DNA from: Sipunculus nudus
Lineage: Eukaryota; Annelida; Sipuncula; Golfingiida; Sipunculidae
DNA length: 64,000 nt
Assembly (NCBI GenBank): GCA_026874595.1
Contig: CM049313.1
Location: forward strand, 49,775,659 to 49,839,658
Direction: 5' to 3'
Part shown: positions 1-12,454 of the stretch, piece by piece
Position numbering within the stretch: position 1 is the first letter of the stretch
Layout of the letters: each line of letters starts with the position of its first letter
The notes under the pieces: generated by a model
What the model saw: the letters and a program-made list of their open reading frames with translations, nothing else
Database searches by the model: none
What the model was told of the DNA's origin: nothing
Made by a program: the position numbers and the translations under genes

Positions 1-82
1 TAATGTGTTTAATGCCACACTTTTCATCTAAAAGTATGGTTACCTGTTAATAAGAGAAGAAAACTATTTGTTTTAAGTTCAT

Positions 83-125
83 AGGTCACGGTCACAGGGT
101 CAACTTTTATCATAGAAAGGCTGTT
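83..125 (+). repeat. Fragment with AGGTCA-like half-sites
   Basis: The stretch carries spaced AGGTCACGGTCACAGGGTCA-type hexamers followed by a TTATCATAGAAAGGCTGTT tail. The same kind of sequence, with AAGGTCAAGGTCACAGGACC followed by TTAGAAAGGTTG, occurs near 14115-14150. I read both as pieces of an interspersed repeat rather than as nuclear-receptor sites. Confidence 0.3.
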
Positions 126-130
126 AATGT

Positions 131-859
131 TGTTACAGGTGCCCTTTTATTGTGTGGCGCAGGCGTAACTCATGTTGTGACGCCCTCGTCGGGCCGTTTT
201 TTACATTCTATGTTTAATCCGTACTGGTTGAACTCTCGTTGTCATGTTAGCCTTAGGTTTTCACGCCTGGCCGAGGTCACGTGATGAGTCTGGTATGTAG
301 AGATACACACAGCGCTGTTTTTCTAGAGAATTCCTAAAACGCGTGTTTACTGTGTTTTGCAAGATCTTATAGACTGTTCGAGAAGTGGAAAATTCTCGGC
401 TTGAAGTGTGAAGGTATATAGAGGGGCTGTGTTTTAGAACCAGGCATGTAGCAGAAGAGCAGATTCCAGCGGACGCAGAAGCGTGTGTCAGGTTCTAGGA
501 CCTTATCCGACGAATGCGGCAATTATAGATTTTCTAAAACCTTCTCCTGGATTTTATGCATTTTACTTCAGTTTACTTTCTAGATTGTTACAGGAGCTTT
601 ACACTGGACTGTCATTCTCCGAGAGTATACATTTAGAGATATCGTTCTGACGGTGTTGGTATCTAGGTACTGTGCACATTATTTTTCTTTGTGATTGTAT
701 TGATTTGTTGTTATACCGCTGTTTTACTGTATAATTGTATTGATTTAGTGTATTGTAATGTTAGGGTTGTTTTAAGAATAAATTATGGTTATTTGTTAAC
801 AAAGAAACACTGACTTCTTTATTCATTCCCCTAGACATTTCACGCTGCCTGGTGTTACA
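131..859 (+). mobile_element. LTR-like segment (possible solo LTR)
   Basis: The segment starts TGTTACAGGTGCCC and ends CCTGGTGTTACA, so the termini are imperfectly inverted and of TG...CA type, as in many Gypsy-class LTRs. Between them are a CACGTG E-box (about 277), a TATA-like TATATA at 415-420 and an AATAAA at 777-782, roughly 360 bases downstream. That promoter, R region and poly(A)-signal order is typical of U3-R-U5. I could not find a flanking target-site duplication, a primer-binding site or any gag/pol coding sequence, so this is at most a solo or partial LTR. Its last 270 bases lie inside a tandem duplication. Alternative: the first exon and promoter of an unrelated transcript. Confidence 0.4.
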
Positions 860-1582
860 GAATCTGATTTTTTTGTCTCCGTAGCAGAATTTGTGTTCGT
901 CACGCATACGTGATATGTTTGTATTAGGTTCCGTAACATTTTATTTAATGATAAACATTTTTATCCCAAACCTTCCATCTTCCACATTTGGCTTCCCGTA
1001 TTGATGCTTATATCACAAAGCCAAGAGTTATTGTCACAGGATATGCATTTAAAAAAAGCTCATAAAAATATCCGAAGAATAAACGGTTACAGGAGCTTTA
1101 CACTGGACTGTCATTCTCCGAGAGTATACATTTAGAGATATCGTTCTGACGGTGTTGGTATCCAGGTACTGTGCACATTATTTTTCTATGTGATTGTCTT
1201 GATTTGTTGTTATACCGCTGTTTTACTGTATAATTGTATTGATTTAGTGTATTGTAATGTAAGGGTTGTTTTAAGAATAAATTATGGTTATTTGTTAACA
1301 AAGAAACACTGACTTCTTTATTCATTCCCCTAGACATTTCACGCTGCCTTGTGTTACAGAATCTGATTTTTGTCTCCGTAGCAGAATTTGTGTTCGTCAC
1401 GCATACGTGATCTGTTTGTATTAGGTTCCGTAACATTGTATTCAATGATAAACATTTTTATCCCAAACCTTCCATCTTCCACATTTGGCTTCCCGTATTG
1501 ATGCTTATATCACAAGGCCAAGAGTTATTGTCACAGGATATACGTTTAAAAAAAGCTCATAAAAATATCCGAAGAATAAACC
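587..1582 (+). repeat. Two-copy tandem duplication, ~498-bp unit
   Basis: Bases 587-1084 and 1086-1582 are near-identical head-to-tail copies, both beginning GTTACAGGAGCTTTACACTG and ending ATATCCGAAGAATAAAC. Differences are few: a T-run two bases shorter in copy 2, a handful of substitutions, and an extra C/G change near the former LTR end. Each copy holds the last ~270 bases of the LTR-like segment, including the AATAAA signal, plus ~225 bases of downstream sequence. Unequal crossover or replication slippage after LTR insertion is the simplest explanation. Confidence 0.9.
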
Positions 1583-1889
1583 ATTACGTTTTTTAGGTAA
1601 TCCGAATCACCATAAATAATGTGTTTTAAATGAAAAAAAAAATAATATCACATTGTTATATAGGGCTGCTTAATAAATAAGCACAGCTATTCCTCGGTAT
1701 AAAGAGGGCTCATAATGTGAGATGATTTGTGATGGGGTGTTTGGACCATGACACATGTGTCAGCCTACATAGTTAAGTTGGATAAGGGTCCTTCTGTCGG
1801 ACATCCATGTATTTGTAAGTCTAAAAGAAAAATCCTTACAATTCCGCAATTACAAACTGTGTACAACAAATCTTCACAACGGAAGAAAA
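1583..1889. other. AT-rich sequence, nothing recognised
   Basis: Contains an A-run and short poly-T tracts. I see no ORF, inverted repeat or family signature. Confidence 0.5.
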
Positions 1890-2960
1890 CAGGCTGTCAT
1901 CACACAAGGGACAAAAAAGGTAGGTAAAAAGAGGAATTACAAAATTTAGAAACAGCCTAGAGTCAGCATTGTCAACAGGGGTAACATCAATTTAAGATAA
2001 TAACAGATAAAATGGTTTTAACAATGAGGATTGTTGAAACACAAGACATGATGCATAATTATCAAGTAAGGAATAAACCAGACGGAATACATATTTATAA
2101 TATATAGTTCTGCACAAACCAGAGAATGGGCAGGGTGCAGACAAGGTCCCGGATGTAATGAAATCAGGTTACCCCCTCCCCCCTCCACCTGCAGTTTTAT
2201 GTTACCCCCGTTATCTGAAATCGATTTCAGATTACCCCCGAGGGTAGTTTGAACGTAATTTACGTTACCCCAACACTGTAAAGTTTACCGCCTCGCCAAT
2301 TAAATGAAATAATAATTCCTTATCCTTAAAATCAATGATATTTCTTTTAAATAAACCACGTGGAAGATTTAAATATTAATATTTAATAGTTCAATTAATC
2401 TAGGAAAAATAAATTTTTTGCAAAATATCAATTATATATAGTAATTGTATTTCTATTGACTTACACACTTCACCAAAAAGCATGACACATTATATGGAAA
2501 CATAAGATACACAGATTTTAAACCTTATTGATACTCCCATAAGATATAAATAACGAAACAAAAGCTTTCAGTGAACAAAGAACAACTTTAGCCGGTGAGT
2601 AATCTGATATAAATATGAAGTTACACCTGGGGAATCTAAAGCGGGGTTAATCTCAAATCGCTACACCGATTCGAACCCAGCCGGTGTCTAAGGGGCAGAA
2701 TGCTAAAAAACCCTCGATGAAACCCAACAGATTCACCCCAATGTCTTATCGACAATTAGTCATGACTTCACGATTTATCTTAGCCCCATGCTTATCAAAA
2801 ATGAAATCAAGAACGCTTAAAATAAGGCAGCATTCTTATCGTTTCCTTACGCCTTTATCCATTTAACAGATATTGCCATTAAAAGGCCATGGACCTATGA
2901 TGGTTACCTTATTATTATATGGGTTTTCGTCTGTCCGTGCGTTTCTCATGCTCACACGAA
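1890..2960 (+). repeat. Long dispersed repeat, copy 1
   Basis: This segment aligns in the same order and orientation with 14225-15475. Shared landmarks are GAAACACAAGACA, AACCAGACGGAA, CAAACCAGAGAA, GGTAATCTGAAATCGAT-type palindromic subrepeats rich in CCCC/GGGG, GTAGTTTGAACGTAATTT, TTAATGAAATAATAA, and a right end reading TTGCCATTAAAAGGCCATGG then GGTTACCTTATTATTAT. Near 2662-2680 the minus strand contains GGGTTCGAATC, a box-B-like tRNA sequence, so the element may have a tRNA-derived part. I do not recognise the family. Confidence 0.75.
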
Positions 2961-3397
2961 TCAATATTACTCCCCGCATGATGTCAGCTAAAGTCTAAAG
3001 ATTTATCATAGCGAATGTTAGGACCCCTTCGGTACGGGTCAACTAAATAGATCCAAATCTCTTCTAGTTTAAGAAGAAGACATGTTTACATATACCTTGA
3101 AATTATATTATCATGACCAACTAATGATGCCATTTGAATTTAGATTCGGTATCGTAAATCAATTGGGGCCTCGCAATCGCCATGCAGTTCATCTAAGTGG
3201 TAGCCCTGTTGCCATATTAGATATCATATTTGTCTGACATTTTTAACCACAAATTAGTGTAAAATCATGACATTATCTTTCAGTTTATTGCGAAAGGATT
3301 TTAAAACATTTGCCTGGCAGCCATATTGGAATTAACAGAAGTCTAAAATTTAAAAGCCCACATCCTCTCATGGGTTTAAATATTATGTTGAATATTT
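2961..3397. other. Unannotated spacer
   Basis: AT-rich, no ORF of note and no repeat recognised within the window. Confidence 0.5.
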
Positions 3398-3541
3398 ATA
3401 AGCGGACCGAACTGTCTAGCTAGTGACGCTTGATTAAATTGCTAGCCAAGCGGTTGGTACGCCGGACATGTGCGCCACCGACATGGGTTCGAATCCCGGA
3501 TCGGCCCAGTATTTTCCCCTGAGAAATTTGTCTTCGTAACA
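3398..3541 (+). mobile_element. tRNA-headed SINE, single copy
   Basis: RNA polymerase III promoter elements are visible: an A-box (TAGCCAAGCGG, from 3443) and a perfect B-box (GGTTCGAATCC, 3486-3496) about 43 bases later. The module begins AGCGGACCGAACTGTCTAGC and ends CCCCTGAGAAATTTGTCTTC. The same module recurs at 20089, 20361, 38926, 47179, 47430 and 53334. The antisense translation gives a recurring GRSGIRTHVGGAHVRR peptide, which is an artefact of the repeat and not a gene. This copy lacks the GAAGCTTGCTT stretch of other copies. Confidence 0.85.
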
Positions 3542-4346
3542 AGGATAATACCTGTAAAAGCGTCTCGGCACTGGAATTAAGAATTACGCATCTGCAGACC
3601 GGGGCCAATGCTTCAGCTACAGTATGCTTAAAAATGCAGTCGCAAGAATACGGGTATGTCAGACATGAATGAAATAAAGCCATAGGTTAGATAATAGACA
3701 TGTTCAAGTGTCATTTGTCAATCTCTTTTGGGTTTGTACAGATTACAATATGAATGTTTCACGGACAAATACCTTCCTTTTGGATATATAATTGACATGG
3801 ATGTTGATGATGCTTTCTCTATATTTGCTCCATTTACATTAATTTGGTAATGCTCGATGTCGGTGTAAAAGCGTGCTGTGTGATTGAATGTGGTGGTTTT
3901 ATCCTTGACATTCCTAGACAGACAGTCTGTGCGGGGAATTAAGTCAAGCGTGTAACTCAATGTCAACAAGGATATTACCCGGCCGATAATCGCATATTCC
4001 AGGTACGCATATTCCATTTTTTTTCTTCATGAAGAACTTCCTTGCCTTGAACCATCTATTAAATTCAACTTTCATATCTTCCTTATATCGATCTATCTTT
4101 TAAGCTTCTTAAAGTATACATGTAACCAGTCAAAGATCTTCCAAAATCTGAACGCTCCCGCGTCCCTATCCGGTTCGCAAATGTAAACATCAACCCTGAA
4201 CAGGTCCTCAAGGTAAGCAAACGATGTATGTATGTCATGCCACTCACCCAGATATATAAATTAAATGTAAAGATAATTATACATGTCTTTCTGAAACAGC
4301 AACTCACTAAACATCTATATTTTATTTTAACTTTAAGATAAAAAAA
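3542..4346. other. Unannotated spacer
   Basis: Two short minus-strand open frames occur but neither shows a domain or good start context. No repeat recognised. Confidence 0.5.
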
Positions 4347-4853
4347 ATGGGGGAAAATTCCTTTATCATGTTATGGTCTTTGAAAAAAGTGACACAGATG
4401 TCTAAAACTGGGGTTGGAAGTGGAGTTTGTTCAGTGATTGGTTCCTTTAATGCTGCTCCCGGTATTCATCTGGTGGTTCAAGTGAAGTGCTTGGCTGCCC
4501 TCAGTCAGAGCAGAGATCATGGAATTCCAGGGCAAAGTTTTTGTGGATCATATGGAATCGACCCACGCCACACCCCTTCCTGCAAATTAATGAAAAAAGA
4601 CGAAAATATGCATTCTTCGCTTAATAATGATATAGTAAATGAAAATTGTATACAGATAATAGAATATGTTTCGCAGATAAATGGTTATAATGAAAACTTG
4701 ATAATTCGGAGACAAAACAAGAAGCTGAATGTTTTGTCTTTGTTCCTGTCAGTCATCGAACAAACGCCTATAAATATCACAGATCTAAAGAGAAAATGCG
4801 CCATCGATATCCCTTTTCTATGTATTGACGGCGCTGTTTGGTACAATATTTGA
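4347..4853 (+). CDS. Unrecognised 168-codon ORF
   Basis: This is the longest ATG-initiated open frame in the window that is not explained by a repeat. The start has a favourable context (A at -3, G at +4). The predicted protein has no signal peptide or clear membrane segment. The first half is rich in Gly, Ser and Cys, the second half in Asn, Lys and Ile. I recognise no domain. There is no TATA box or splice signal that would confirm expression, and 168 codons can occur by chance in a region of this size. It could be an unknown gene, a decayed transposon ORF, or random. Confidence 0.25.
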   Translation: MGENSFIMLWSLKKVTQMSKTGVGSGVCSVIGSFNAAPGIHLVVQVKCLAALSQSRDHGIPGQSFCGSYGIDPRHTPSCKLMKKDENMHSSLNNDIVNENCIQIIEYVSQINGYNENLIIRRQNKKLNVLSLFLSVIEQTPINITDLKRKCAIDIPFLCIDGAVWYNI

Positions 4854-5589
4854 TGGTGTAGAATACCCGAATACGCAATATAATCTCTAGTTTTTAATTC
4901 CTTAACCTAAGAAAAGTTTCATCCTTGATCAATAAGCAGATACCTTAGTCGTGGTCAAGAGATTCTTTAATGATAGCAATATTAAGGAATTTAAAATATT
5001 TGTGACATTTTTAAGGTCTTAGCGTGGCCAATTTGAAAGCCATTAATAAAAAAAAAACAAGTGTTTGAACATATTTGCCTTGAAGTATACATGTTAAAAT
5101 AATATTTAAAAGTGCATTTGAAGTATATTATATTACATATATATGAAAGTCTATTAAAGAAAAATAACCGGTTTATTTGCAATAAAATAGCTACTTTGGA
5201 ATATCGCCAGATTAACGCAATATTGTTTTCGAACCAGTTTTCAGCCAGTCGGGCCACTTGAGTCGGGTGACTACTAATGTTTTTACAAGTTTTGACCCGG
5301 GAAAGCCGCATTTGTATGGTCAATACGGCTCCGGGTTTTAGATTGGCGTTACTTGTGCGGCGATCCTGTGTCAATAAGATACCATTAGTCTTGTATGTCT
5401 ACGTCCTGCTGATTTGTAACTGGTTCGCACTCAGAGAACCGCTGGGCTAGACACCTGGTAATGTCATGATGTATAACACACGTACAAGACGTTCAAATCC
5501 TTGATCGAAGGTAGGGTTTAGACTGAAGAAAAAAAAAGGGACTCGTAATGGGTACTTTATTTACAAGTGTCATCAAACAATCTGTCTAG

Positions 5590-5592
<3 letters not shown>
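4854..5592. other. AT-rich spacer with an antisense open frame
   Basis: The minus strand is open over 4991-5374, but its first codon is TTG, not ATG, and it reads through a poly-A run as Phe repeats. I do not treat it as a gene. A weak tRNA B-box-like GTTCAAATCC lies near 5491. Confidence 0.5.

Positions 5593-5639
<47 letters not shown>
5593..5639. repeat. (TA)n microsatellite
   Basis: Uninterrupted TA dinucleotide run of about 47 bases. Confidence 0.97.
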
Positions 5640-5640
<1 letters not shown>

Positions 5641-6059
5641 CTCTGAAGAAAAACAACAGTCTGTTTCACGGGATGCGACCCGATCATCTGGTGAATGTGG
5701 TTAGAATGAAGCTAACGGCCTGGTTTGAAAAGCCGAGACTTTACGAGATTACGAGATTATGCTTTGTGCGTTTCGGGGGGGGGGGGGGGGCATGTGAAAG
5801 ACAGACACTGATCCTATTGTCCTCGGGTGCACAATAGGTTTGGTCGGGGTACACGTGCGATACTAGAACATAACAGGGCGGGGCAAAGAGGTTGTTATTG
5901 TTGTCAATTTTATATATAATACAAAGATATATACCAGGATGCTCAATAGCATACTGAACTGATTTCTAATAGGGTCTTGGAAGTAGTGAACATATCAGTG
6001 GTATACATATGATAAAAATGCACATATTCTATGAAAATACACAATATACAAGGCAAATA

Positions 6060-6103
<44 letters not shown>

Positions 6104-7974
6104 TTCTATAAATATTTTTGGGGTAGCCTGATGACTTAAAAGGAAGTAGGAAGAATTTACGGGAAGAAAAGAACCGTCTAAGTAAACATTTTGTAAATAT
6201 TTGGGAAAACTAAACTGAGGCAAGAACAATTGTCCTGTAAGTTTTTTTCTAAATAAATCCCCTCAAGGTCCACATTTATCAGCTTGTGGGGACCGCCATG
6301 CCCGCCATGTGGATTTCGTGTAACATTCGCTTTGAAGTATGCAAGTCTTTGGTTAAAGGTCTGCATGATGCACTGCAGTGTGCCATTGTTGACTGTTTCA
6401 TCAAAAATAGATTATATTACCTTAAGATATAATTAACAAGATCATGTGGACCATGGCAGACTTAGTCAATATTCAGGCAGAATAGAAATGTGACAAAGGG
6501 TTTAAAAATGAGAGATAGATGAATCATGTCAGACAAATGACATTGTCATATACGTTTGTTGGTTTTGTCAAAGGAAATTAAATACTTACTAGAAACCCAT
6601 TCAGCAACCTAACCTTAAACAATTTCGGATTATGAGGATTGACCGTTTGAGATATAACATAATTTTTCTTGTTGATATAACGGGCCCGAACACTCAGTGT
6701 TATTCCGTCCGACGAATATCTGTTATATTAGGCTCGTCCACAACATAAGCTGTCACCAAGAATGGTTTCTGTGGTCAAACGTACCGCCCTATAGAATTAT
6801 ATCAACGGTAAGGGCCTTGTCTGCAGGGAAAATGGACAATCCTTAGGCGTAACCCCCCCTCATTTAAATTAAGACACCCGCTAACCTCCCTCCCCGTTAA
6901 TCCTATTTTTTTTTTAAATTCGAGACTTGTAAAGTAATTATATTCAGTTTCATCCCCTCATGTCCACCTTTTTTTTGCTATGAAAATTTGTATATCTACA
7001 TTTTAAGGGAAACAATTAAACATTTAACGAAAGGGATTAAAGGACCTATTTTTCAACAAGGTAAATCAATACCTATGTTACACCTTATATAAGAAACAGT
7101 ATTATTTGAAAATATGAGAAAATTACATTCAACAACATATCAGCCCCACTTATGGCAGTCAAGGTGATTGGCCATATGCAAAAATAACCTTAACTGACAG
7201 CTGCTGATTAGATGATGTCATGTCAACACTCTAAAAAAATATACCCTGCTAAAACAAAGATGGCTACTCATGCAGAGACACGTCATATTTGCCAGATCAT
7301 TGTAAAAAGACTAAACAGATGCGAAACATGAACTTTTGATTAATTTTAAATTCTTATAATTGCCATATTAGGTTGTCACTTCTATATGTAGTTTTTTAAG
7401 GAAATTATAGCAAAATCTAAATTTAAGAAAATTATCAGCAGGTGGTGAAATGGACTGCAGACTCGTAAAATCCGAGCATAGGGGATGTAAAATTATTAAC
7501 ATCAGAGGAACGTTTTTGTACGGCACTTATTTATTACAGAGACAAATTAAATTAACAGAGACCATTTCAGAAAAAAACATTAAAAGGCAATTAAATGATC
7601 GATCTTTCAGTTTCAATGTCTTCAATCCTTCAGTAATTACCACCTGGGAATGACAAAATATTCATCAAGCAGCCTTGGAGAAACCGGGAAATGCAATTAT
7701 TAATTTGTTTAATGTTTTGGAGGAAAATCTGTGAATTAATACGGTGCATTTAATTCCCTGTATGGTTAATCGTTTCCTGGATGTTTCTGCATTAGACATG
7801 TCAATAATTGTAAAAAAATCATTAAATAATACCTTCATTCGGGCGAGAACATGACGTCATCTTGATTAAATTAACACTGAATCAGCGTTTGGGAATTAAC
7901 AAAAAACTATTCCATGAATTGGTATGTGCCGAGCTTAAGAACGGATCTGGGAGTGAATTTAACAGATAAATAAG
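5640..7974. other. Gene-free block with microsatellites
   Basis: Contains a G-run of 15 or more (about 5776-5790) and a second (TA)n tract at 6062-6101. The remaining sequence is AT-rich. Short open frames are below chance significance. Confidence 0.6.
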
Positions 7975-8232
7975 AGAGCGCAGACCTTTGCAAAGGCAGC
8001 TCATCACCCCCAATGTCAGAAATGCTGCATTTTTCATTTTAAAAATCTTGGATCAAGATTGTAATCATGATCAAATCCAAACTTTAATCCATGGTTTCTT
8101 CTGTCACTGCCGAATTATCCTGAACATTTAATTTTAATTCTTTAATAACGTTCTGAGTAATGTTGCTTACAGTCAAATGGACAAACCAACGTCGGCAAAA
8201 TCATAACCGCCGCCCCTTGGCAGAGGTTAAGA
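7975..8232 (+). repeat. Interspersed repeat ending in ACAAACCAACG / CCGCCCCTTGGC
   Basis: The order GATCAAGATTGTAATCATG, CTGTCACTGC, TATCCTGAACATTTAAT, GTTGCTTACAG, GGACAAACCAACG and ATAACCGCCGCCCCTTGGC follows the layout of a repeat class common in marine invertebrates, where a CAGACAGACAAACAAACG tail precedes AACCTCC...TTGGCGGAGG. Degenerate partial copies of the same class occur at 30475-30605 and 31225-31375. Class assignment is from memory of the pattern. Confidence 0.5.
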
Positions 8233-8499
8233 AAAATGTTTCCTCCTGAAGAAGGACAATGGGTCATAAAACTTCTTTCTTCTGTTATTTGCTGATTAGT
8301 AGGGTTTTATCGTGTATAGAATATTGTTTATATATATCCCAATTTTTTGGATATTTGTTAGACGTTACTGAAATTCATTTGTTCCAATAATCCTTAGGAG
8401 TTTTACATATTTATACGTTTAATGGGTTTGGCTGATAAGCTTATCAGTGGCAGCCGCGATATCAAGAATTTATACGTTAGTACACACATAGAGACAATA

Positions 8500-8500
<1 letters not shown>

Positions 8501-8542
<42 letters not shown>
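8501..8542. repeat. (CA)n microsatellite
   Basis: Uninterrupted CA dinucleotide run of about 42 bases. Confidence 0.97.
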
Positions 8543-8547
<5 letters not shown>

Positions 8548-11500
8548 CAGTTATACAAGTGGATATCAGATTGGAGTACACTGTACATATCAATTGATAA
8601 AAACGTATGTTTGTGTTAGGATATCTAAATACAGAGAAACAGGCAGCAATCATGGTAGTATGTAAACATACTTATATTATATGTTACCTAGACTGGCCCA
8701 GTCCATGAAAAAGTTATGACTTAATTGTTGCTTCTGACTGAGAAATCAAACGTTCCCGCGTTGTATTGCACTTAGTATTGGTACCGCCATCTTGCGGCAA
8801 ATCGTATAACTAATATACCACTATCTGACCCTCTTATTTCATTAGTGATAAGAGCTGGCACTGAGCTAAGTTTATTGGTACCGCGGAATCGCGTTTTATT
8901 TTAAGCATTTTATTAGTAAATGCAAATACTAAAGCCAAGGCAGGGCTATATATTACAGCAATGAGTATAATCAGTCAATTTGCATATTGCCTGAAATATT
9001 CAATTAGTTTAACAAAATGTCTGATTTACTGAGGCACTTTATAAAATGAATTTTTTAAAGATTTTACAAATTGACTGAAAAATCAGTCAGTTCATATGAC
9101 ACATTGACTGAAATACAAAAACAATGAATAACCATTGTTATAAGGTAACAGCGATTTAAATGACATTTTATTATTTCATATACCTTACTCTTACAAAACA
9201 TAAATACGTTTTACATTATGTTATCGTACTGTTTAAAAACGAATATATTTAAATAAAAGTGTCCATCTGGCTAAATCTGCTTCTTGCAGAAATGTTTATG
9301 TCATCAGATGAGATGTAAAGATAATATTGTCTCAGGGTTACAATTTTCTTTTTGGGAGCAAGTGTGAGCTGGGTGACCCCCTCCCTCAGTGTTGGAAATT
9401 GTCACAATGTCTTTCAAAATTTCAGCAATTTTAAAGCAATTTGGGATCAAATAACTGGGAATATTCTTGCTCCAGAAACCAATCACATTAAAGTGTTTGA
9501 CCTAAAATACTAAAAAAATAAAAGTGCAGCAAACGTCCACTGAGACCTCCCCCCCCCCCCCGCCCCCCCCCCCCCCCACACACAAAAAAAACCTTGTATC
9601 CGCCGCTGTATATATTTCACAATGATACTTCTAGGCCTTGTTTAAATTCTCGAAACCTGCATTGACTATTTAAGTTTTGCTTTAATAAATGGGTTCCGTA
9701 TTGGGACGAAAACGATTCAAATATGTCATATAATCAGTTATCGTTTTAATTGACATAATTTTATTTGAAAATATGAGAGTGGGGTGGGCGGATAATATGG
9801 TATGTCCACAAAGATCCCCCCCCCTACTCTCCAACCCGTTTCAAATCAAACTGTGCTGCTGTGCTCTCATATTAACGGTTGACCACGCTACTCTATCAGC
9901 TATTACATTTTGGCACCACTTACAGAAGGTAGATGGCAAACTCATTAAAAGTTACAAATACAGTCCGTAGTATTGTGATAAACCGGTATTCTTTGTAACA
10001 CTCCTAAGCTTCATGTATTTGATATGAACAACCACGTAACTGTGGTCATCGTTTACGTTCTACACACTACATAATTAATTTCATATAGTTTAGCACATTT
10101 TAATGTTTTATGTAATCAAAAGCTCCCATTTGACTTGATTCTCGTTCTTACAAAAGCGAAGATGTAAACACATGAGTTTTAAAATATAGTATGCATATTT
10201 CATTGTTATAATAGTACACATATTTCAGCTCTATGATTCCGGTAACCCCTTACCAGTCTGTGTATTTTAGTCTTATCATCTGATCAGTATTCTTCATAAA
10301 TAGCCTAAAAGGCATCCATGAATTACTTTATGACAATGTCTGTTTCACTTTAATGAGATACCTTAAACGAATGACTTGTTCATTTCGAATAAGTCAAATC
10401 TGACAAGTAAACTTACTGATTTTTTGGTCAATTTGTAAAATGTCTAAACATTTCAGGCAATTAATAGATCCACTGATTTTACACATCCATTTTCAAGTTT
10501 CAACAAGATCCCGATATTTATATTTTAAGCGACTGAACTTTGGCGAGCTAAATTGCCTCTTACCAGGGATGGTATTAAATATATCGTGAAAATAAAATGA
10601 ATGTAATAAACCGTTTTCGTAATCTCCAAAAGTGACAGATCGTGTGACAGAATTTAATTAAGAAAAAAGGTGTAGCTAGTCGTAAACAGGAAGTCATTTT
10701 TTTATTTCCCATCGAGGGCAGGTATCAAACTACCTTGTAACCCCTGGGATTCGTAAATCCGTTGGGTTTTATTACAAATTATTATTAAGTTCAACTTTTA
10801 TATGTTTTGAGACTGCTTATTAAATAAGAATGGTTTAGTAATAAAACAAGAAACTAAATATGCTACAAGGCAGAGAAACAAATCAAACAGTTGTTACTTT
10901 TCTAAATAATTCCCAACTTTAATGTGCTTTACTCGATCGAACGTTCAATTAATTCAAATTATGCTAACGTTTAATCATGTTTTTATGGGGTTTTCAAATT
11001 TTATCCATCTGTTTACTAATAACTTACTCTGTTGTTGATATCTGGGCTACAAATGGGATGCTTGTGGGAAATCAGACCGCTAGGGTGTATAAAAATAAAA
11101 AAAAATAAAAACAAAACATGCACTACCTTTTTACTCCTTTCAACTCCACGGTACAAAAACTGTACGGAAAAGAAAACACAGACTTCGAAGGCCCCTTTAC
11201 ACAGGGCTGCCACCTTTGTGCCCATTTTGAGCCACCAAAAAATCACCAGGACGCTCAATGGTCGCCAAACCCCAGAAAATCCTGTTTCTGTGTAACTGCT
11301 TCATTATTAGGAAAACCGGCTGAGCCCTCAGAATCTATTGCGTCTCTAATGTGCGTTTGACTTCGGTTGAAACAATGATGAAAGAAAGTCGGAAATATAT
11401 TTTAAAATAAAAAATAACAAACAATGCTATATGTTGTGTTATCATTCTATATAGCCAAAAATGAAGCCAGGCGCCCAAATCAGAAGAAATAAAATGAAAT

Positions 11501-12454
11501 TTATAATAATGTTACTGTGAGATGTAGAGTATGTTACGTGCATTTCCTGTTTTCCCTGAAAAGTCCTCTTTGTCTGTCCGGACGAGTAAAGATGGCAACA
11601 TTTACTACTTCAATCAAGCCGGATATTCTATAAGGAAATGTTTAACCATGCTGTACAATGTGACGTAAACTCCGAAGAGAAAACGTTTAGTCTGTGGGCT
11701 TCCTCCATTTAGATGTTTGCATCGATGCCACATGAGTTTTTCTTTTTAATTTGAAAACTATATAACAAATTATAATGCTGCAGAAACATATGAAAAATTC
11801 TATATAATTTATTAATATAAAATTGATTAAGACAAGTGTCGACTAGATCCCTCTCGCTTATATATTAACAATACTCTACATACCATAATGTTGCCTGATA
11901 CGCAGGATGACGTGTTGTGTAATATTCTAAGGCCATAAAATAACAGTCACATTAACCGCCGGCCGAATCTTATTTGATCCATTAAATTTAAACTAGTAAC
12001 TGCCATGTCTGTGCAGCAGCGTATTAAAAAACTATTAATGATACGTGATTTTATTAGAATTTTAAAATAAATTTATTATGTTATGATTAAACATGTCCCT
12101 GTCACATACACAGTTTGAATTGCTTTCTAACGATGTTTTTAATTTGTTTATACTAGTTCCCATATCCGCATTTTATATTTGGCGACAACTGTTTGTTACA
12201 TCATCACTTTTTTTAAAGTGGAAATGTTGAACGCCAGATTTTCACCTGCCCTATTTATATATTGTATATGATTTTATGCTTACTCTGCTAACATAAATAT
12301 AAACTGTAATTAATTACTACTATACTTCTAAGAAAGGTTCATAAAATGTCATTGTGACGAATGTATTGACTTGATAATCAACATGCTGTAAGTAAATACG
12401 GTACATGCGCCCATGTTAACAAGCCTAAGCAAAAATCCACGTGTAACTGGTGGT
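8543..12454. other. Gene-free AT-rich block
   Basis: Holds a long C-rich tract interrupted by one G (about 9547-9577) followed by CA repeats, a C-run near 9818, and a 7-bp hairpin of TGACTGA and TCAGTCA at about 9074-9094. Open frames at 11016-11360 overlap each other on both strands and do not look coding. No other structure seen. Confidence 0.55.

Noticed and set aside
83-110. AGGTCA half-sites as nuclear-receptor response elements (also 13960-14140)
   Set aside because: Similar runs occur in a degenerate interspersed repeat and the spacing is not a standard DR or IR arrangement.
11016-11360. Three overlapping 80-87-codon ORFs on both strands
   Set aside because: Mutually overlapping in different frames, and include translated poly-A; not supported as genes.
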